Source: Pseudoscleropodium purum
Lineage: Eukaryota; Streptophyta; Bryopsida; Hypnales; Brachytheciaceae
Assembly: GCA_963969395.1 (NCBI GenBank)
Contig: OZ017797.1
Coordinates: 35,526,001-35,590,000, forward strand
Direction: 5' to 3'
Length of the DNA: 64,000 nucleotides
Part shown: one piece after another, positions 1 through 13,500 of the stretch
Position numbering within the stretch: the first letter of the stretch is position 1
How the letters are laid out: each line of letters opens with the position of its first letter
The notes under the pieces: model-generated
What the model was told of the DNA's origin: nothing
The model's input: only the letters and a program-made list of their open reading frames with translations
Databases searched by the model: none
Program-made: the position numbers and the translations under genes

Positions 1-1585
1 GTTTGATTGCAATGCCCATGGTAAACTTAAGTTCATTCAAACTGAAAATTTCAAATTGCATGCAACTAGGTAAAGTAAATTTTAATACAATTATTAGAAT
101 CAAAATAGTATTTCCTATTCTTTTAGTGGATAGTGCTAATAGTAGAGAAATATATTTTCTAATATTTCAAGTACACTAAGGAGGAATGCTATTATTCATT
201 ATCTAATATGGCTATCATTAGCTAATGCCAAAAACTGTTGTTCTAGCAACTTTGAAAGCATTAAAATTGATTTAACATTATTCCTTATATGTATATTTAT
301 AAACCATTCATGAAACTTTAGCATCACTGAAGTACGTTCTAAATATGTCAATACTGCTACAAATAAAGTGTTACTATATTTTAGTAGATTTAGGCAAAGC
401 AGTTGGTGTCTTTGCGGGACAATCAATTCTATTTAATTGAACTCTTGTACAAGATTTGTTTTTGACTATCACTTACTCCCAACTACTTCTCAATCTCTAT
501 AGTTTATAACATTAAACCTGAAATCCATGTTGATTCACAATTCTTTCAAATGAAGAGATGTCTATGAAGCAAACTATTTATTTTAAATTTTAAATTTTTT
601 GAATATAAGATAATCTACACAATTAAACATTTTTTCAAGCAATTTTTTTTTTTTAATAAAAAGCATGAAGAGAAGAGATTTGCTTCTAAATGTTAAAAAA
701 GTTATGTGAGGTATATTATATTGCGTGATTTTTAAAATTTATTTATTGGAGATTTGCATCGAATGATTATATTCACAGAAAATTATTCAAAGATAAAAAA
801 AATTTATATATAAATAAAATATCAAATTTGTTAAAGAAAGATTAAATCTGAATATTTATTAATAATCCTATTAATTTTAAATTGCCTTCTTTATTGAAGG
901 AAGAGTAAAGATATTGATAGTATTCACTTGCTTATAATATATACATTCTTAAATTACTAAAATTAAATTTGTATTTTTTTATACTTCTTTTTCATTACAA
1001 TAGTTACTATTTGATATACACCTATGCACATATAATCTATCTCCTTAGAATTTAAATTATATTTAAATTAAATGTATTCATTTCAATTTTGAACTTGTTT
1101 AGGCATTAGAGAATAAAGAGAAGAAGGTTACATAGTGTCTTTTGAGTGGGTAGTTACTTATGCACAACAATGCAAATAGTATCAAGGTATTACACGTGCG
1201 TAATTCTAAATGCCTTTGGCGTATGAAATTAATTTGTATTCAAATGAAACTACATAGTATAACCATCTATACATGCTAGCAAAAACTCCTTGAAAGAATG
1301 CATGCATAGTTAACCCCTCATTAGAAGATTTCTAGCCCTTAAGAGGGCCGCTTCAAGCAGTTGCATTGGAAACTTCCCCCCTACAATTTTTTGGGAATGG
1401 CTGTTCTCAACCCCCAATTTTTTTTTTAAAATGAAAATGAAAATTTAGTATTGAAATGAAGAAAAAAAAATTCATTTTTTTTGGACGTGGCAGTTGCTGT
1501 GCCACATCATTGAGTTGCCGCGGCTCCCTGCAAAGCAGTTTCTACAATTTGGAAACTCACAGCCCGTTGGGGGTGAAAAATTCTT
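1..1585. other. AT-rich intergenic DNA, no gene seen
   Basis: No open frame here looks like protein and no exon pairs could be built. The only visible structure is low complexity: A/T homopolymer runs around 640-660 and 1420-1475, and a somewhat GC-richer patch near 1320-1580. I assign no function. Confidence 0.6.
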
Positions 1586-2514
1586 CTAATGAAAGGACCA
1601 AGGTGCGTTGTTTAGCAACATAAATTTTTTGGGTAGGTGCATGTGAGTAGAGGTTTTCATATTTTTGGCCCAAATTTTAATAGAAGGTGTAGACAAGGAA
1701 TATCTTTCACGTGTACTAAATTTCAGGATGTTTGAAAATACGAGTCAAAAGTTATGGCCTATTATGTAGTTTGTTTCTCAACTTGGGCAATCCAGGCAAA
1801 TCTGAAAAAATACCTTTTTTCAAAAACTAGAATTTGAAATTAATTTTTAGATTTGTATATACATATAAAGCCTTGAATTATTCCATTTTGATCAATGAAT
1901 CAAAAGTTATGGGGTGCTTAGTTTGCGAGTGGTTGTGCATTCTCTACTTCAAAATAAACTCTGAAGTTCTTTAGTGAACTCAATTTTCAATATTATTGGA
2001 AAAAAATTTTAAAAATTAGGTGAAATTTTTTTATTACAACATTACAACCATTGGTATTGACATTTTTCAATTCCATAATTAAATTATAAACAATTTAGTA
2101 TTTTGATTCATTCTCTACTTCTTTCTACTTACTATTTTTTTCATATATGTTGTACAATTCCAAATGATCTGAGATTTTTCAAGAATGTAGCCAACCTGCT
2201 TTGAAGAATGAATCCAAAGAGTTGCAACCATTTTGGACATTTTTTCATACAAATGTGACCTTGTGAAGTGCAGCTGTCCGGTTTTTCGCAGGGCCAAAAA
2301 AAGGCTTTTTGTCAATTGAAATGCTAATATCTTGCAATCTACACCGTGGAAATTTCTGAATTTTTTTCCACAATTCTTCTCAAATTATCATAATACAAGA
2401 TCCTATGGTTGAATGTGTCCAAAAATGTTTTTAAATTTTTATTGGTACTTGTCCAAAAAATGGTAGTTTGGGAGTGTTTTTGATGAAAATATAGTCAAAG
2501 AACTTTAGGGGTTG
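1586..2514 (-). mobile_element. Decayed copy of the TTAA-bounded inverted-repeat element family
   Basis: Read on the minus strand, this stretch matches 25614-26447 along most of its length. The right end (about 2495-2514) reads as a decayed AAAGTT...AGGGG-TTGA terminus, and the left end (about 1586-1603) carries AAAGGACCAAGG, the same inner terminal motif as the 9045-9945 copy. The terminal TTAA tetramers are mutated (TTGA on the right). There is no coding capacity. It is non-autonomous and old by its divergence; the exact left boundary is uncertain. Confidence 0.5.
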
Positions 2515-4192
2515 AAATAAATGGAATTTGAATCATGTATGCTTATAGCAATGGCAATGTCTCCATGATGTTGATTTTGTGTACAAATAGAGTCCTTGTT
2601 GATTTCCAACATTGACTCCAAGCTATTGTTCCTTGCATCCTCCTCTCTATTAGTACCTCCTCCAATACAAAGGGATTTGCGAAGGGCACGAGGTGATGAT
2701 TGACTTGTCTTTGACACAACTTTATTTTCCTTCATCATTTTAGATCTTCCTAGTGCTTTGGAAGACAAAAAATAAAGAGAATTACACTTCCTATGATACT
2801 TTTGCTATTCAGAAATGGAAATCAAATAGTTATCATTCAACATAAGCATCAGAGCATAACAAATACACTCTAACTTGTCACTCTACTAAGAAACTGTGAT
2901 AAGACAAAGAACACAATGTAGAGACTATTGTTTACACAAAAACCAAGTACTGATTCATTAGAGAGTACTTGCTACAAGTAGTGAACACCATTCGAGAGTA
3001 GGTTTCTGACAGTCCCCACCCTTGTACCTCTAAACCTTCATTGTTGACAACTTGGGTAGGTAGTCGGAAAAATTAATGAGTGAACACTTGCTAATTTGAA
3101 TATGACTCTAACAGATATCTTTACTTTTATGTCACATTCAAACTCAGGAATATTTTGGTGTGAATTAGCATTGGCATCGTCACAACCTGTGCATGATTCT
3201 GTCTTAAAATGCAGATGTAAAGCAAACTGTGCATGTACATGACTCTATTATCAATTCTTTCAAATGTGGCTGTAGCCTGAAATTCACATTTCATCCTAAG
3301 ATTTTAAAGTAATTGCAATATTCCAGTTGATGAAAGGTCACTGCACTTTTGGATGGATGTGGTAGTTACTTTTGGATGAATAAAAAACAAAATAATGATC
3401 CTTTATAATCTATTTGAATTTTCATACTAGCCAAGTTAGGTGTATATTATTGGCCTTGCTATAAAAACTTTGATTGCATAGAAAAAGGAAGTTCTTGACA
3501 CCACCATCACTTTGCATTCTATGCTATTTTGAACGATGATGCTCTACAAAGCCTTAAATGGTAGCTTCTTAATAAATCACTACATGTAAAAAAGGGTCAC
3601 AACTATTTTTATTCCACCTACTTCTAGCATGATATATTCCTCCATCATTGATGGTGAAGCTAATGTGTGAGATGTTGTTTTCACAAGGTTTACCTCCATC
3701 TTTTTGTAGCATATATATGAACTACCATTTCTTTTGTTTTGTGTAGAACCATCTTATCATCATGGCTTGTGTTTAAATAGATGGTCATGAGGTTAGATTG
3801 TGTTTCATGTAGATGACGGAGTATTTGCTCATATTATAAGTCACCTATTCTATATACGTTTCAGATTTGTTGAGTCTTCTATCTATGTCGAAGAAGAGAG
3901 GAAGTCAGAATCAAAAGAATAATTGCAATTTGTCCCGGTTGTGAAGTTAGTAAAAGAAGAAGGGCATTGCTGGTACCTAGTTTCCCAAAACTATAGAGCT
4001 TATAGACTTCTTCTATCCATACTAGATAGTTTAACTAAGATTCTTAGTCGCTAATTTGATACATCAACAATAGATATGCCGTACATCATATGAATAGTTT
4101 CACCTAGACCACCTCTTGAAGTTCTTCTAATCCCTCAAAAGTATATCATTCTCCATGCAATAAAAATTGAGAAATCAAACAATATCACAGAG
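2515..4192. other. Intergenic DNA, no gene seen
   Basis: Short open frames are present, but none shows exon-like codon use or a recognisable motif. No repeat structure was noticed. The last few hundred bases may be the 5' part of the decayed transposase-like gene that follows, but I could not anchor a start there. Confidence 0.5.
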
Positions 4193-4921
4193 TTGTCTAG
4201 TGAATCAAAGGGAGAGTCTCTTGATATGATGCTTCATAGAGAACTGAGCACTATAAATACCGCCACAAGAGAGAATCCAATTTTGAACTTGTTCAACACT
4301 CCATCAAATAGTCTTGCCCAATTTCTTTCTTCTTGTCCTCCCGTACATCCTAATGTAGTAAACCGAGTGGGCATAATGGAGTGTTTGAGGAGGCTATCAA
4401 CTATGCATCAATTTAGAAACGAATTGTTGACAATGGAACTGAGTACTATGAAATACCATTGCGTACAATATCTTCTTCTTGTGTTTAATAGAAATGTCAT
4501 ATTCAAATTGCCTCTAGTCGGTCATCTTCATCTTCAATGGCTACCACAAACTTAGAAGGAATGGACAAGCGGTACAACAGGCATCCACGGTGCAAGTTGG
4601 TAACAACATTCACAACTCTAATAACTTGAAGTTCCGTAAGTCATACTGCGCTATGCATCTTGCTTGTAAAAATCTAGAATATGATTACTTAAAAATGACT
4701 TATAAGCAAAACAAAACAAAATGGACCAATTATACAACCTTTCTTTTCGTAGTAGAAAACAGTCTTTCCAAAGATTGTACTTTATTTTGCAAGATATGCA
4801 AAATCACTCCTACGTGCTTTAGCACATGCGATGCTAGGATTACTATTGCTATAGTGATAATCAAAAAACGAGTCGGGCCGCTATTCATTTTGGAGATTAT
4901 ATTCACTCTATAGCAAAAGGC
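4193..4921 (+). pseudogene. Possible 5' part of the decayed SWIM transposase-like gene
   Basis: Two moderately long open frames (4193-4552 and 4590-4910) lie directly upstream, on the same strand, of sequence that clearly belongs to a decayed transposase-like gene. Neither shows a domain that I recognise. Their place and orientation suggest that they are upstream exons or flanking transposon DNA. They could also be chance frames in AT-rich DNA. Confidence 0.25.
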
Positions 4922-7745
4922 ATGTATAGAGATTCAATAGAGAAGATTTGTGGACTTATAGTGGAGCAAGTGGCAAAGACCCCTATGGTTATGAACTTTG
5001 CAATTACTCTGTCTACTAGTAAGGACTTTCTAACAAAGTTTCTGTTTCACAATGGAGAGGGAGAGAAGAAGATGTTGAAAGGTGAGGAACTTGATGAAGT
5101 CATGGATTGCTTTGAGTATTTGAGCAATCTTAATATACAAAAATCTAATCTCTTCATTTTGCTTAAACAATTGAAGAGGAGTGATTGACAACATTATGAC
5201 TATGAAGAGAGAGTCAAAGTTTGAATATATCCATAATAGCATCTTCCTAAGACAAAGCAAAGAGAAGGTCTACATATTCAAGATGCTCACCAAAGGTCTT
5301 GGAAGTGGAGTAGACCTAGTAAGGCACATGCAACCTAGAAGTGATCTTCAAATTGGGTGGATGATGTTTGACCATGTGAAACGTATAAAAGAATGGACCA
5401 CTATAGCTTGCCACATATAAAATCCTATATACAAGAAAGTCATGACCATTTCAACATGCAATATGCAATCTAAGGATATGAAGATTCAAATGCAATTTTG
5501 GAGGTGCTTGAATGTAGTGATGTCACGACATGGAATTAATCACTCAAATTTCAAAGGTTTTATGGCAAATAGTGCAATAGCAAACTGGAAAGTAACCTGT
5601 ATTGTATACGGTAGTGGTTCTATTGATGAAGAAATGAAAAATCGGGAGAGGACATGCTTATTGCATTGAAGTACTTTTCTTAAAAAATACACTCAGAAGC
5701 ATATCAAGGAAGCATTCCAACAATACATTACTCTATGCAAACAATACAAAGATTCGAAGTCAATGGAGGAGGTAGAGACACATTATGTTGCAATTTGGTT
5801 ATGGTGGTTATCATCTAGAGCTACCACTGAAGATGCACTTCATCACTTGGACCATTGGCTAGCATTTTGGCATTTCAAGTACCGGCAATGGGGAGGCTTT
5901 GTGCAAATGGTAAGATTAAATCCAATTTATATTTTATTTTATTATAAAATTTGAGAATGCAAAAGAATTCTAGTCATATTTAGTTTATTCTATGCATGCT
6001 TGAATTTGCATTAAAATTTTTTGGTGAATGTTCATTTTTTTTCTTTCATAGTTTGATTAAAAAGTTGGGTATCAGAAGGGTACCCAAGAACTATCGTTGG
6101 ATCCAACGGTAGTTTTCGGGCAGCCTTCTGATATCCAACTTTTTAATCAAATTATGGAAATTTTTTTTTAAAGGAATGACTTTGGAAATTGTTTTTTTGA
6201 CATTCTCAAATTGATGTTAGGTAATAGTTGCAATGTTCCATTGGGAATTATTTTTTGAAAATGCATTTCAATGCCCTTCATTTCATTAGGACTATATGTG
6301 GTCTTTGTTCTTCTAGTTCACCATGATTGTAAGTTTTAATGTAAGATATTGAATTTTTAAACTTCTTCTTTTAGAATGTGTTTGTAGAATTTAAACTTGG
6401 AGGAGCTAGTGAACATGCCTTCGTGCAATTTGTTGGAAACCATTCATAACAAGTGGCTTCAAATGTCCGGCAATAGAGGTAACAATTTTTTTGATGTCAC
6501 TTGCGACAATAGTATCCTACATATATGCAAATTACAAACCATTGTACTTACTTAAAAGGACATACATCTAGATCTTGACTATCAAAAGGGGAATTGAAGT
6601 TGAGAGTTGCACAACGAAGTGGAGACCCAAAAAAGATGGTAGAGGCGCTAAACACATTACTTGAAGGTCATGGATTTGAATTTGCATACCACATTTAGAA
6701 GGAGAAGAAATTTTTGGAAGCATGAAGAAGAAGTTGGACGTCCCTATCGATGATGCAGGAGACTCACATCGACTGGACAAAGTAAATTTCTCACAACCTT
6801 GCATTCAAACAAGGTCCAAGACGACTTCACAAGAATTATTGTAGAACAAATGAAAACAAGCTAAAGTACAACCAATCTAATATGTGACGATTGCATTTGA
6901 AAGCAACTACGATACTTTGAAGTAGCACATTGCTAGGATCAACTACAAATTCAATGCAAAATGTCAAACTCAACAACGGGCATTAAACATCAAGTGCATT
7001 GCTTGAATTACAAGGGGACAAAAAGGTATACCAATTCCTACCTATTATGGTAAAAAGGAAGAGTATGGGACTAAACAAAAGGTGGTGGCTAACTTTTGGT
7101 TCTATTGGGATGACATTGAACAATGTGTGAAAGGTACAAAATGCAAGTATATTATAGATAGGCCAGAAATGCTAGAGATTTGGCATGTTTTGTCTAGTAC
7201 CAACCTTAGCCAAAAAGAAACATTGTACTTATAACATGTTGGATTTTGTCTACAAGAGCGTCCAACATTGTCACCACGATGACTCTTCAACATGTCAACC
7301 ATATTCAAGACTGTCTTGTAAGATCAAACGCCGCCAAAAGATGTAGATGTATATTCAATAGTGAGGAATAACAAAACCATATGGCAAAATGCAAATTCTC
7401 GTACTATAGAACAACAAAACAAGTGGGACAGTGCTAGAAACATTCAAGGATAAACTTTGAGAGTGACATTGCTTCTTTTTCCGGGGCTTGGTGCAGTAGT
7501 GTCACTGGAGACCGGAGTAGACTCTAACAAAAATGTATACGAATTACATTGAATATTTTTCCTACATACACATGCCTAGACTTTGTATAAATGTCTATTT
7601 TCGCTATTGGAGGGCGTCATGCGTACGTTAATTGCAAGCACTTGTACTACTTATACCGATACTTCTATAAAGTGGACATTCACGATGACCAATTCATTCA
7701 TGCATCTAGTTATAACTTCAATGAATTGAAGCTTCTTCTAGTATA
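4922..7745 (+). pseudogene. Decayed intron-containing SWIM-type (Mutator-like) transposase-like gene
   Basis: The best preserved part is one reading frame from 5181 to 5909, about 243 codons broken by only two stops (5427-5429 region TAA, and TGA at 5667-5669, which sits where a Trp codon TGG is likely). It contains FKGFMANSAIANW, NRERTCLLH and a Trp-rich end FWHFKYRQWGG, ending at a GT donor after 5909. Another exon-like block is 6388-6478, reading ELVNMPSCNLLETIHNKWLQ and bounded by TAG and GTAACA. A long open block at 7027-7240 includes the phrase KYIIDRPEMLEIWHVL. Near 7570-7740 a Cys pair region and NCKHLYYLY resemble the CxC...CxH end of a SWIM zinc finger. I know this protein type as a transposon-derived family in seed-free plants, but the family name is inferred. 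Stops and frame changes make it a pseudogene. Confidence 0.6.
6047..6157. repeat. About 110-bp foldback (MITE-like) hairpin
   Basis: The left arm 6048-6079 and right arm 6124-6157 are near-perfect reverse complements (GATTAAAAAGTTGGGTATC against GATATCCAACTTTTTAATC). The centre is a second palindrome around GTTGGATCCAAC, flanked by ACTATC and GGTAGT. It lies in what looks like an intron of the decayed transposase-like gene, between blocks 5181-5909 and 6388-6478. It belongs with three other GGTACC-type hairpins at 15.2, 16.1 and 19.5 kb. Confidence 0.75.
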
Positions 7746-9044
7746 AGTAAAAATCATTACTCTTCCAAAATAAGTATGGCCACATTCTTCTATGTACTTC
7801 AATTGTTATGCATTAATTTACAATTGATTTAATTGAAATGTTTTGAAATTTATGGAATGGAAAAGAATTGTGTAGTCATGAAGTATGGGAGTATGTCTCA
7901 CTAATCAAATGTTGTAAAGTTAGAAAATATGTTAGGCCCCCAAATTAAGAGGTTTTTCATCATTACAATGACTTACATATAAATATAAAATTAATCCATA
8001 CTAATTTTTCCTCTTTTACATTTTTCTCATTTTTTTTCTCATTTTTTTTTTGACTTCCTCTTTTTCTTTTTCTTTTTTTTCTTTTGGTGTTTCTATACTT
8101 TGCATTTTATTTCATTAATTTTTTTGATAATTTCATTCACTAGTTTTAGAAGCCTAAACTGTAAAGCAAATTTTATATTTTGTTTAAAAAAAAAAGTGGT
8201 TTCTCCTTCAAATTGGAGTATATTTAAAAGAGGTACAACACATTAAAAGATAATGGTCCAGGTTCAAATCCTTGAGGCCAAAAATTAAGCAAGTAGGCAT
8301 GGTCCCTACAATGAGCTTATTATTTTGAGTTGATGTGAAGCACTTGTAATGGAGGCTAAACTGAACCCACTTTTATTTCTATGAGTATTTCTTCTTGAAT
8401 TCATTGTATGAGTGATTTATAGAAAATCTGTAATTGTATAGAGAATAGCAATCAGTATTGAAGTGTTGAAGCATATATAGAATTTTGAAGGTCTATTCCT
8501 ATAGGAAAAGGCAATTGTTAGAGCATATTTTTTTTTATGAAATTCATAGTCATAGAATAAGTGGTCATAGGTCACAAAACTTACTATATATAGTAATTTT
8601 TTTCTATTTTTATAATTTAGAATGGAACAAAAAAAATTCAATTTTCACCTAAAATTTTAATTTCAGGCTCTAGGCTCACAAGCTCGCCGCTCTAGGCTTG
8701 CACACTAGCGTAATTGATCATTCCATCACTATCGTGTAAGACATTGATGATGATCCAAATCTCACAAACTGGAAAAAAAAACATGATGGATCATTCCCTA
8801 GGTGTCTCTCATGGATCATTTGATCATCATGAACTGATTTATCTTAGTTGTTGTAAGCATTCTAGATATCATAATTGTTGAGTGTTGAGATTGTGGATAT
8901 CGAGGATCTAATCAATTGGAGTTGCACCAACTCGAGCAAATTCTACAAGTTGGAATCTGAGTGAATAAGGAAGAAACATTTGAAATTGTCTTTGACCCCA
9001 TTCTTGTACTCTAGATTGTGTTTAAAATTGTCTATGACCATTTA
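7746..9044. other. AT-rich intergenic DNA; possible tRNA-derived SINE trace near 8260
   Basis: No gene is visible. Around 8255-8285 the motif GGTTCAAATCC matches the RNA polymerase III B box found in tRNAs and tRNA-derived SINEs, but I could not place a convincing A box or fold a tRNA. There is a T-rich tract near 8020-8080. The rest is featureless to me. Confidence 0.4.
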
Positions 9045-9945
9045 TTAACTCCTAAAGGACCAACGACTTTTTTTTTCCAAAAAAACTCAAAACTACCATT
9101 TCTATAGGAAAAAGCAAAAGAATTAAATTTTTTTCACATCTAAACATAGAATATTACATTTAACTATTATGAAAATATGTGGAAAAAATTTCAGAATTTT
9201 TGACCGCATAGATTGCAAGATATCTAAGTTTAAAGTGAAGAAAATAAGTTTTACAGCACATTATGGGATTAGATTTTTTGACTTTGAGCATTTTTAACTT
9301 AAAATTTTTGCATTACAAAGTGTTGAGCTTTAAATTTTTATAGTGAAAAATTGAGTTGAGATTCTAGGAAAAAAAAATTTTTAAAAAAAAACTTAATTTT
9401 TATCCTTTAAAAAATTGTTAAGTAGAAGAAGGTATAAGATAGAAGGAAAATCTAAATTATTAGTATCTTTAAAATGAAATTAAAGTGAATCAATTCCAAT
9501 GGTGAGATTGTTCTAGCAAGAAAATGAACCCATGTGGAATTTTTTTTTTTTTAAATTGTAAAAATTGCATTTAGAAATGAATCCTACAAGTTATTTTTTC
9601 AAGAAGATGCTCTAATTGCCTGGAAAACAAGATTGTCTATAACTTTCTCATAACAAATCCAATTAGAATGAATCAAAGTATTCCATGTAAATAAAATATA
9701 ATCTATGAGAAAAAAAATTTTAATTTTTGAAATTTTTTTTGTTGTCCCCCGTCCTTTATTTTGAGCTTATTTGGGCATAACTTTTGTTTCCAAGCAATGA
9801 TTGAAAAAAAATTATATTCCTTGATGCTAATCAATTTTTCTATCTTCCAGAAAAGTTTAAAAAAATCAAGAAAAAACTTTAGCTTGGAGGTATCTATCCA
9901 AAATCTCATTTGTTCCAAAAAAGACAAAGGTTCTTTAGGGGTTAA
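9045..9945. mobile_element. Non-autonomous DNA element with TTAA-CYCCTAAAG termini (901 bp)
   Basis: The left end reads TTAACTCCTAAAGGACC and the right end GGTTCTTTAGGGGTTAA, an inverted repeat of about 17 bp that starts inside a TTAA at each side. The inside is AT-rich without coding capacity and aligns by eye with 26448-27379 along its whole length. TTAA flanks plus termini beginning CCC(C)T recall the piggyBac rule (TTAA target duplication, CCY ends), but no transposase is present to confirm the superfamily. Four to five related copies are in this window. Confidence 0.65.
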
Positions 9946-10534
9946 GATGTCATACAAATGTTTGATTTTAATTTGTTGGCGTAGATGTAAGACACATATT
10001 TACTTTTCATTTGCTAACACTTGATACTCGCAGATTTTTGTAGAGTTTGATTTAGGGTGTAGCTAAGGACTGCTTCAGTGGTCTAGTGAGCCAACACTTT
10101 TGAAAATTTATAGAAATTGCGTATCATAGATCAGCCCATCCTTACAAGGTTAAGTGCATCCTCTCTTTCTACACTAACACAGAAAGTCATCCTTAGAACA
10201 CTTTGTATCTTCAGCATTGTTTTGGGGTTAACTTTTTTTCAGTACGCCGGTTCACCCGGCTGCAGCCGTGCAGCCTGCAAGTTCAAACGAAATTCCTTGA
10301 GCATCCCTTCCCATTCCCTTCCCACACCACTGACACATGGAAAAGGACCTGCCACTTTTGCAGCATCTCTCATAACTTAAGCTTCTTCAAATCCTCTGAA
10401 GTCTGAACTCAAGCTCCTTCTCGCACTCTCACATCCTCCTCTCGCTCGTTGCAGCATTGCTGATTGTGAGCTTGCTTGCTTGATTTTACATTTGTTTCGC
10501 GCAATTAGACAGTCATCGATTTGCAGGAGTAGCG
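9946..10534 (+). promoter_or_regulatory. Upstream region and 5' leader of the reductase gene
   Basis: The region between the mobile element and the ATG becomes clearly GC-richer from about 10240, which is typical of a transcribed leader. C-rich and CT-rich tracts occur at 10300-10440 (TCCTTCTCGCACTCTCACAT type). I see no unambiguous TATA box and place no transcription start. The two open frames at 10117-10406 are taken as shadows. Confidence 0.4.
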
Positions 10535-13500
10535 ATGGCGAGTGGGAAGACAGTTTGCGTGACGGGCGCTTCCGGATTCATTGCCTCGTGGTTGGTTAAG
10601 CTCTTGCTGGAGCGAGGCTACACCGTCAAGGGCACGGTCCGCAACCCAGGTAACGATTCTAGTGTAAGCGGAGTTTAATTGTTTTGGGTTTCTGGTTTGT
10701 AAATTGTGGAGGATGCAATTTGTCGCACTGCATTTGAATGTGGTGGAGGATTTTCAGTTTTGTGGCTTTTAGGGTTTGAGTTCTCTTGATTTTGCAATTT
10801 TTGGTTCTGTGTTGCCACGGCGCTTTGGCTATGGTGAGGGGGTAAGGTGACAACACACTAAATTCGTCTGCGTACGTAAAGATTTGAGCATGGATCCTAT
10901 TATTGAATTGTGAAGTGATTTTGTTGGGAGTTGAAAGGGATTCTAGATTCTCTCAGATTGCATTTTCTGGACTTCGTATGAGTAAAAGATGAAATTTCAA
11001 AGTGCTGAAAATAGGTGTACCTATGTTCTCATGTGGCTGTACATTTTAGGGTGAGAGTCTAGATGGGACGGTGTTGCAAACAGGTCACAATTAGGTTTTG
11101 TGACCTTAAGTAGGCTTGTTTGTTTTCAATGAGATCCCATGTCTATCGGGAATTTCTACATGTGAACTCTAGGCGATATTTACATGAGGATTGCAAATTT
11201 TCTCTCTTCAAAGTTCAAGTTGGATATGCCTATTTTCCATGAGATCTCGTGTTTTGATCCTTTGAGGTCATCTCTTGCATGGCTTTGGCCAGTCAGGAAT
11301 TTCTCACGTGCAGATTCTCAGGGTTTTGTACATGGGAGTTTCAAGTCCTCTCTGCAAAGTTCACGTGCGGGTTTTTTGTTGATGATACTAGTTGATCGAT
11401 CTAAATTGGGCTTGTGGTTTGTTCTTGTGCAGAGAAATCTAAGCATCTACTGGAGCTCCCTGGCGCCAGCGAGCGTCTCCAGCTGGTGGAAGCCGACCTT
11501 CTGAAACCGGGAGCGTTTGATGCGGCAGTGCAGGGCTGTGATTGTGTTTTTCACACGGCGTCGCCTTTCTTTTACAAGAACACCACCGACCCCGAGGTTC
11601 ATCTCTTTCTTCCTTCGAGTGAAGTTATTTTCAACTATGTTTTTGAAAACCTAGCAACGAAGTACATTGTTTACTATGTGCACACGATACTTGGGTACTT
11701 GAGTCATTACTTCATTGCTTACGTAGAGAATCGCTGTCGGTACTTGAGCCATTACTTGGGTGCATATGGAGAGATCACTTTGGGTACTTGGATGCTTACC
11801 ATGTTTTTGTGAGGGATCCGGTCCATTTGCCCATTTTTTTGAAGTGCTCTAGATCTATACTGTTAATTAATACATCTATACTATCAATTAAGACATTAAG
11901 ACAGACGTTTGTGTTGTTTGATTATGATATACGTTGGGATCTCCTAAATGGTGAGGCCGCCAGGGGCGTCCTTGTGCCATTGGAAAGCCTTCGGAAAGGG
12001 TGTAGGCACAAACCAAGTTTTGTGCTGTTCCAACTCCCAAGGCAAAAGATATGGAATTTCCAAGTGTTCATGGGTCCTGGAAATTAGAAAATTTCAAAAA
12101 AATACACATTGGTTGCACCAAGCCATTGGGCCCATAGGTTGACGAGCTAGAGAGCGTTTTGACAGTCACAACCTCATGTTGATACTTTTACTTTTACTGT
12201 ATTTTCACTGTTTTTTTTACTATTACCTTTACCTTTTACTCTTAAAATTTGTTTGGCATACTCTTTCCGTCTGCCAAACTTTTCTTTTTTTTCTTTTTTA
12301 ATTAAAAAAAATCATAATGCAAAAATTGATATCACGCATGATATTAAACATTTGCGCTACAGATAATTTGCCCTGTTCAAAGTATTAAAATTGTGTAGGA
12401 AAGAAGATCTAAGCAATTGGACATAAATGAACGTGCAGGCATAATTAATTGGTGCTACCGCACCATTTTGTGTTCGAATTGGGTCACTCCAGCACGCATG
12501 AGCGGAGCTGATATTTACTTACTGCTACAAACCTTATGACTCCAGACAGCGCCGTTTCATGTTCTTGTAGGTCCTCGATCTCCAAAGTTCGCACACAAAA
12601 CGCTTTCGTACTAGCTAAATACAAGGACATGTCGAGACCACATTTGTAGCCTAACTTTGCCTATTTATTTTTGAAAGTCTTGCCATCTTGTTTTGTGTTC
12701 TCTTAAATAGCTATGATTTGGCCCCAACTTTGTGCCTGTCCTCAAGACTGGTTCGGAGGAGTGAAAACCGGCCCTTAGTCACCACATAAGACAGCAGACT
12801 ACTTGCATTCCATGATATGGTAGGTGCGAGGCCTGATTAGTGACTGCTAATTGGTGTTTGTGATTGTTGCAGGCCCAGCTCTTGAACCCGGCGGTAAAGG
12901 GAACCCTGAATGTCTTGCAATCTTGCACCAAGGAGAAAACCAAAAGGGTTGTACTCACGTCCTCTGTAGCAGCTGTCTCCTACACTCCCAAACGAATTGG
13001 GGCCAGCGTCGTGGACGAGAGCTTCTTTAGCGACCCCGAGCTATGTCGGAAGGAGAAGGTTCGTTTGTCCTGATTTCTTTTGCTACAATTTTGTGCATTT
13101 GGCGTGTTTCGAGATATTTGGTGTACTTCGAGTATCTTCATGAACAATGGTGAACGAGGTTTGGCCCTAGAACTTTCTGTGCAAGTGAGTACTATTCATG
13201 TATTCTTGACTCGTTGCAGAGATGGTATGTGCTGTCCAAGACACTGGCTGAGGTGGCAGCATGGGACTACGCGAAAGAACACAAACTGGATATGGTAACA
13301 ATCCATCCGACCATGGTGATCGGTCCTCTTTTGCAATCCTCCATGAACACCAGCAACGAAACTGTTTTGGAAATTCTGAACGGTAAGAACTCGATTGACC
13401 GTGCCGATGTTATTCATCACGGAAGACCGTCCATTAGGTTGAAAAAATTCATAATGTTATGTTGGTAGGCATTGTGGCAAAAAAGAACATACAAATCAAG

